Shown one piece after another: positions 29,350 to 33,077 of a stretch of DNA of 33,077 nucleotides (within the stretch, counting starts at the first letter, position 1; every line of letters starts with the position of its first letter). This DNA is from an uncultured Peptococcaceae bacterium (GTDB taxonomy: Bacteria; Bacillota; Peptococcia; Peptococcales; Peptococcaceae). The translations under genes and the position numbers were made by a program. The stretch spans positions 1 through 33,077 of the forward strand of contig CALIQN010000018.1 in the NCBI GenBank assembly GCA_938044045.1, read 5' to 3'. The notes under the pieces were generated by a model that saw only the letters and a list, made by a program, of their open reading frames with translations, did no database searches and was not told the DNA's origin.

Positions 29350-29357
29350 AAATTTAA

Positions 29358-29442
29358 CTTTACTTATCCCTACGTTGGCATTATCCAAATCAGGTGCGGT
29401 CGGAATACTTCCCTCTCAGCTTGTTAGCTCCCGTTAGTTATG
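29358..29442 (-). promoter_or_regulatory. TPP riboswitch (THI element)
   Basis: On the minus strand the conserved aptamer parts appear in order: ACGGGAGC, GCUGAGAGGG (pyrimidine sensor, around 29414), GACCGCACCUGAUUUGGAUA, AAUGCC and CGUAGGGA. These are the TPP aptamer core almost base for base. It precedes a terminator and thiC, so high thiamine pyrophosphate should switch thiC off. Confidence 0.96.
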
Positions 29443-29466
29443 AGTTTTTTTCATCTTATCATAATA

Positions 29467-29496
29467 CTTGGTAAAAGGAAAGCCTTTTTTACCAAG
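29467..29496. other. hairpin between ndh and the thiC riboswitch
   Basis: CTTGGTAAAA (29467-29476) pairs with TTTTACCAAG (29487-29496), with an inner GG/CC extension. It follows the ndh stop codon but has no trailing T run on the minus strand, so termination may be weak. The TATTATGAT just beyond it (29455-29466 region) could be a thiC -10. Confidence 0.45.
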
Positions 29497-29506
29497 ACTA
29501 ACCGTA

Positions 29507-30727
29507 CTACTTCAAAATACGTGTGTGTCTAATGGCATTTTTCACGCCAGAAATCATCCAATCGGTCTTGGTTTCTGCCACACGTTTTAACTTAATGGCC
29601 GGATAGCCTTTGAGGGTAATGCCTTTGCCCAAAGACGCAATGGCATCATGTTTACCCAAAGAGCAAATTACCCCTCTGTTTTTAAAGACAAAAGGTAAGG
29701 TTGGCTTGCCCTCCAATTGCAAACGCACATTTTGCGCTGTATGAACGCCCATTTGAACAGCAATTTGCCCTGTTGGTGGATAAGGTCTTTCTTCTCCATC
29801 TCCAACAAAGGCTGCCACATCGCCTATAAGATAAATGTCATTTTTGCTTGGATGACGTAAATCAGGTTTGACGAGCACACGTCCACGTTTGGCCTCATCT
29901 GGGAAAACCTTGTCCATCAAGCGGCTACCTCTCACCCCTGCTGTCCAAATTCTTGTTGCTGCCTTAAGCTCTTGGACTTCTTCATGAGGTTTGATTAAAA
30001 AGCCTGTTTCACTACAACCTACAATTGCTGTAGAAAGCATGAATTCTACCCCATGTCTATGCATAAGGTCACGAACATAAGCCACACTCTTATCATCAAA
30101 CATTGGTAAAATCTTATCCATTGCTTCGATACAATAGACACGCACTTTTTTTCTATCTATCCCATAACGACGGCACCAAAGTGGAAGGGCATCAATAATT
30201 TCGCCAAGTAACTCCACCCCTGTTAAACCTGCCCCACCAACAGCAATGGTAAGATCTGCAGGATCTCTTTCTGCTTCAGGTGTTTTAGCATAGTTTTTAA
30301 AGCGTCCTTGAATATGGCTGGCAATGCTTTCTGCATTGATAATATTTGAAATATGGAAGGCATTGGTATCCATCCCTTCAATACCAAAGGTTTCTGAGAC
30401 AAAGCCTAAACCATTGACCAAAATATCATATCTAATGTCACCCTTAGATGTTTTGACAAACTTTCTTTCTGTGTCAATATCCACTATCTCTGCTTCTAAA
30501 ACATTGATTTTTTTGGTATCAAGTGCTTTTCTTAGATCATAGATAATGTCCTCTGGTGCAGAATTACCCACTGCGACTTCATGAAGAGCAGTACAATTTT
30601 GATGATAGCTTGTGCGATCAATCAAAATCACCTCTGTAGTTTCAAATGCAATCGTTTTTTGCATGCGATGTGCTGCTGCTAAACCAGCATAGCCACCACC
30701 AGCGATAACAACACGTTTTCTACTCAT
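29507..30727 (-). CDS. ndh: type II NADH dehydrogenase (NADH:quinone oxidoreductase)
   Basis: 406 residues; AGGAGAGG precedes the ATG. A two-dinucleotide-binding-domain flavoprotein: FAD-binding VVIAGGGYAGLAAA (about 6-19), NADH-binding IAVGGAGLTGVELLGEI (about 162-178), RIWTAGVRG, FAD-contacting IYLIGDVAAF (about 302), and PPTGQIAVQMG, which corresponds to the AQxAxQ quinone-site motif. The basic C-terminus (VKNAIRHTRILK) would sit on the membrane surface. It oxidises NADH with a quinone without pumping ions. Its presence suggests at least a partial respiratory chain, or oxygen or redox balancing with acquired quinone or heme, which fits the large heme-uptake operon. It is monocistronic by its own promoter. 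Confidence 0.9.
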   Translation of the reverse strand: MSRKRVVIAGGGYAGLAAAHRMQKTIAFETTEVILIDRTSYHQNCTALHEVAVGNSAPEDIIYDLRKALDTKKINVLEAEIVDIDTERKFVKTSKGDIRYDILVNGLGFVSETFGIEGMDTNAFHISNIINAESIASHIQGRFKNYAKTPEAERDPADLTIAVGGAGLTGVELLGEIIDALPLWCRRYGIDRKKVRVYCIEAMDKILPMFDDKSVAYVRDLMHRHGVEFMLSTAIVGCSETGFLIKPHEEVQELKAATRIWTAGVRGSRLMDKVFPDEAKRGRVLVKPDLRHPSKNDIYLIGDVAAFVGDGEERPYPPTGQIAVQMGVHTAQNVRLQLEGKPTLPFVFKNRGVICSLGKHDAIASLGKGITLKGYPAIKLKRVAETKTDWMISGVKNAIRHTRILK

Positions 30728-30761
30728 AGTCTATTCCTCTCCTAAATACAAGTGTTATTTT

Positions 30762-30790
30762 ATCATAGGTTAAATTATCTGAACATTCAA
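30762..30790 (-). promoter_or_regulatory. ndh promoter
   Basis: Minus strand TTGAAT (30785-30790), 17-bp spacer, TATGAT (30762-30767), 34 nt before the ndh start codon. Confidence 0.65.
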
Positions 30791-30805
30791 GCAAAACAAG
30801 CGTCT

Positions 30806-31321
30806 TTAATCCATCATTTTTTTTAATGCTTGCCTCAAACTTTCTGATAGCTGAGCATCAAGAGCATTTCTTGCGCCTCTTTGGGTGGACACACCTCTTT
30901 TTAAAATCTTTTTGGTCTCTAACTTCGCCTCTTTGACCCAAAGTCTAAGTTCCTTGGCACTAATCCGAAGGGCCCCTTTGGTGAGGATAAACTCTTGCTC
31001 CACCCTATCACTTGTTGCGACATAAGTCCTGTGATACTTTGGCAAATGTGCCACAAGACGCTCTATCATGGTATCTGCCGTTTCACCCTCCTTGGTGTAA
31101 ATCACTTCTATATTGCTATAAACCTCTTGTGTTCCTTTATTATTTTTGACCAAATGCCCATCAAAGACTAGGACAATTCTGTAGTGGCTTGTGGCTTGAT
31201 ACTCAACCATTTCATCGATGAGTTTGCGTCTTGCTGCCTCTAAATCTACATCCTTTAACTTAGTCAGCTCTTGCCAAGCGCCAATAATATTATAGCCATC
31301 TACAAAGAGGTTTGTCTGCAT
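30806..31321 (-). CDS. yacP: NYN-domain ribonuclease YacP/Rae1
   Basis: 171 residues, PIN-like NYN fold. NLFVDGYNIIGAW (about 4-16) carries the first catalytic Asp, IVLVFDGH the second acidic strand, and EGETADTMIERLV and YVATSDRVEQEF complete the acidic site. The C-terminal half is basic. In Bacillus subtilis the protein is Rae1, which enters the ribosome A site and cuts mRNA during translation. The gene starts 2 nt before the end of rlmB spacing, as in the conserved rlmB-yacP pair of Bacillota, so translation machinery upkeep is its likely role. Last gene of the thyA-dfrA-rlmB-yacP operon. Confidence 0.9.
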   Translation of the reverse strand: MQTNLFVDGYNIIGAWQELTKLKDVDLEAARRKLIDEMVEYQATSHYRIVLVFDGHLVKNNKGTQEVYSNIEVIYTKEGETADTMIERLVAHLPKYHRTYVATSDRVEQEFILTKGALRISAKELRLWVKEAKLETKKILKRGVSTQRGARNALDAQLSESLRQALKKMMD

Positions 31322-31323
31322 GG

Positions 31324-32046
31324 CTACCTCCCTTTAGCTATCTCAGATAGCACAATACCACTTGCCACTGACGCATTTAAGGAATTAATCTGCCCTCGCA
31401 TAGGAATAGAGAGCATAAAGTCACAATGTTTTTTGGTCAGATCACGCATACCATTACCCTCGCCACCAATCACCACTGCAAGGGCGCCACTAAGATCTGC
31501 TTGATAAAGGTTATCCCCTGACATATCTGTCCCACAAATCCAAAGTCCAGCTTTTTTGAGCTTTTCTATCGTTTGAACGAGATTGCTTACCCTTGCGATT
31601 TTGACCATGCTCATAGCGCCAGCAGAAGCTTTGGCAACTGTTGCAGTGGCAAGGGCAGAACGTCTTTTTGGCAAGATAATCCCATGGGCACCAAAGGCCT
31701 CAACATTTCTAATAATCGCCCCTAAATTGTGTGGGTCTTCTATCTCATCTAAAAGCACCACAAAAGGTGCTTCTCCCTTTTCCTTGGCAAAGACTAAAAT
31801 TTCTTCTACTTCAGCATATTTTATTTCTGCTAAGCTCGCACAGATGCCTTGGTGATTTTCCTTGGGAAAGCGCTTTTCTATCTGACTACGCTCCACTTCC
31901 TGGATAGGAATATGGGCTTTTTTGGCAAGGCGATAGATGTCCTCTAGGCCTCTATGCGTACTATTTTTGGCAACCCAAATCTTGTTAAACTCCAAATTAT
32001 TTTTTAGCGCTTCCTTGATAGGGTTTAAGCCAAATAACTCACTCAT
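31324..32046 (-). CDS. rlmB: 23S rRNA 2'-O-methyltransferase RlmB (SpoU/TrmH family)
   Basis: 240 residues: an N-terminal substrate-binding domain (about 1-75, LFGLNPIKEALKNN) and a knotted SPOUT catalytic domain with the three SpoU motifs: EIEDPHNLGAIIRNVEAFG (motif 1 with the catalytic Arg), VVIGGEGNGM (motif 2) and IPMRGQINSLNASVASGI (motif 3). It methylates a guanosine ribose in 23S rRNA (G2251 in E. coli numbering). It overlaps the end of dfrA by 8 nt and is followed after 2 nt by yacP. The related TrmH tRNA methyltransferase is the main alternative, but the N-terminal domain and neighbourhood favour RlmB. Confidence 0.9.
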   Translation of the reverse strand: MSELFGLNPIKEALKNNLEFNKIWVAKNSTHRGLEDIYRLAKKAHIPIQEVERSQIEKRFPKENHQGICASLAEIKYAEVEEILVFAKEKGEAPFVVLLDEIEDPHNLGAIIRNVEAFGAHGIILPKRRSALATATVAKASAGAMSMVKIARVSNLVQTIEKLKKAGLWICGTDMSGDNLYQADLSGALAVVIGGEGNGMRDLTKKHCDFMLSIPMRGQINSLNASVASGIVLSEIAKGR

Positions 32047-32554
32047 CGGCTTCCTCCTTTTCTAAATTCTCATAATGCCAAATTTGAAAGGCAAGATGCC
32101 CATCATTTTCAGTTTGCATCAAGGCATTTTTCTGCCAGTTTTCCTTTTCCTCTAAATTGGGAAAATACGTATCAGCGTCTTTTATCGTGGTGTCAATATG
32201 GGTCACATAGCCCCCACTACACGCTTCTAAAAGGTCATGGTATAAGATACCACCACCAATTAAAAAAACTTTCTCTTTTTGATATTTTTGAGCTAAGAGG
32301 GCAAATAATTCTTCCTTAGAGTGTACCAGCTCACTATCTGGCGCTTCATAGTCTTTATTTTTGGATAAAATAATATTGACCCTACCCTCTAGGGCTTTTT
32401 TGCCTGGTAAGCTTTCATAAGTCTTTCTGCCCATCACCACCACATGACCATAGGTCACACGGCGAAAAAACGCCAAGTCATGAGGCAGATGAAAAAGCAT
32501 CTTGCCAGACTTGCCAATCGCCCAATTTTTAGTACAGGCTACAATAAACTGCAT
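32039..32554 (-). CDS. dfrA: dihydrofolate reductase
   Basis: 171 residues, complete DHFR. Start MQFIVACTKNWAIGKSGKM with the Met20-type loop, LPHDLAFFRR with the catalytic acid D26, VVMGRKTYESLPG for NADPH binding, LIGGGILYHDLL glycine turn, and VTHIDTTIKDADTYFP near the end. It reduces dihydrofolate made by thymidylate synthase, encoded 8 nt upstream, so the pair closes the thymidylate cycle. The sequence is of the chromosomal clostridial type; nothing suggests an acquired trimethoprim-resistance allele. Also known as folA. Confidence 0.95.
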   Translation of the reverse strand: MQFIVACTKNWAIGKSGKMLFHLPHDLAFFRRVTYGHVVVMGRKTYESLPGKKALEGRVNIILSKNKDYEAPDSELVHSKEELFALLAQKYQKEKVFLIGGGILYHDLLEACSGGYVTHIDTTIKDADTYFPNLEEKENWQKNALMQTENDGHLAFQIWHYENLEKEEADE

Positions 32555-32562
32555 ACAAACTC

Positions 32563-33077
32563 CTATTCTGCTACAGGGATTTTATAGGGAAAATCATGAT
32601 ACTGGTATCCCTCTAGCGCAATATCCTCTACGTTAAACGCATAAAAGTCTTTTTTATCTGGATTAATCACTAATTTTGGTGCCTCTAGGGGCGTTTTTTC
32701 AAGTAAGGCCTCTGCCATCTCAAGGTGTCTGTCATAGATGTGGGCATCAGCAATGACATGGACAAACTCTCCCACTTCAAGGTCAGACACCTGGGCAAAC
32801 AAATGCACCAAAAGCGCATACTGCACCACATTCCAATTGTTGGCAGTAATCATGTCTTGACTGCGTTGGTTTAAGATGGCATTGAGCTTATTACCCGTCA
32901 CATTAAAGGTCATGGAATAGGCACAAGGGTAAAGTGCCATCTCATGCAAGTCTTGATGGACATAGATATTGGTCATAATACGTCTGCTGGTCTTATTGTG
33001 CTTGAGATCATAAAGCACCCTATCAACTTGGTCAAATTCACCCTCTTTATAACGGTGTTTTACCCCGAGTTGATAGC
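32563..33077 (-). CDS. thyA: thymidylate synthase (5' end outside window)
   Basis: The frame is open to the window edge, so at least 171 residues of the C-terminal part are present and roughly 100 N-terminal residues are missing. Internal GTG or ATG codons near 33018 are not starts, because family sequence (YQLGVKHRYKEGEFDQVDRV) continues upstream of them. Seen: the phosphate-binding SRRI, the catalytic cysteine in MALYPCAYSMTF, RSQDM and WNVVQYALL with the nucleotide-contacting Gln/Asn pattern, and HVIADAHIYDRH. The enzyme makes dTMP from dUMP with methylenetetrahydrofolate. First visible gene of the operon with dfrA, rlmB and yacP. Confidence 0.95.
   Translation of the reverse strand, partial: YQLGVKHRYKEGEFDQVDRVLYDLKHNKTSRRIMTNIYVHQDLHEMALYPCAYSMTFNVTGNKLNAILNQRSQDMITANNWNVVQYALLVHLFAQVSDLEVGEFVHVIADAHIYDRHLEMAEALLEKTPLEAPKLVINPDKKDFYAFNVEDIALEGYQYHDFPYKIPVAE

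Noticed and set aside
32039..32554. Acquired trimethoprim-resistance dfr gene
   Set aside because: It is in a housekeeping operon with thyA and rlmB, and shows no mobile-element context.
1..33077. Mobile elements or prophage genes
   Set aside because: No transposase, integrase, terminal repeats or phage structural genes were found; the accessory-looking parts are operons with ordinary promoters.

Overview
The window is AT-rich, densely packed DNA from a low-GC Gram-positive bacterium (Bacillota). AGGAGG-type ribosome binding sites, sigma-A-type promoters, U-tailed terminators, a TPP riboswitch on thiC and single-membrane surface proteins all fit this. The thyA-dfrA-rlmB-yacP order and the protein sequences suggest a Clostridia-like, probably host-associated lineage; I cannot name a species. 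There are no rRNA, tRNA, insertion-sequence or CRISPR genes. Most genes are on the minus strand.

Region 1 (1-14.1 kb, all minus) is one long heme-acquisition operon. In transcription order it encodes a DUF454 membrane protein, a heterodimeric CydDC-type ABC exporter, a DtxR-like winged-helix regulator, a membrane-anchored NEAT protein, an Shp-like heme protein, a heme/iron ABC importer (lipoprotein, permease, ATPase), a flavodoxin, and a very large Shr/IlsA-like surface protein cut by the window edge. The apparent logic is capture of hemoprotein by the surface protein, relay through the NEAT and Shp proteins to the lipoprotein, import, then redox handling or efflux inside. A palindrome resembling a Fur box lies just upstream of the likely promoter.

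Region 2 (14.2-18.6 kb) has a LysR regulator divergent from a sodium:solute symporter, a translationally coupled 57-residue membrane protein, and an exo-type amidohydrolase. This looks like a substrate-inducible uptake-and-hydrolysis unit with unknown substrate. A catabolic-type threonine ammonia-lyase follows with its own promoter and terminator.

Region 3 (19.9-22.4 kb) holds a structured small RNA gene with promoter and terminator, a three-gene operon (FUSC-type membrane protein, cupin, orphan type IV pilin-like protein), a decayed coding fragment, and a small anchored protein of unknown function.

Region 4 (22.4-26.6 kb) carries sulfoacetaldehyde acetyltransferase (xsc) behind a long structured leader, an unknown protein with a four-cysteine cluster, and a class I aminotransferase.

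Region 5 (26.5-29.5 kb) contains two tandem small RNA genes displaying CCUC/CCUCC in loops (likely anti-Shine-Dalgarno regulators), a DUF4300 exported protein whose promoter overlaps the thiC terminator, and thiC under a TPP riboswitch.

Region 6 (29.5-33.1 kb) has type II NADH dehydrogenase, then a compact thyA-dfrA-rlmB-yacP operon, with thyA cut by the window edge.
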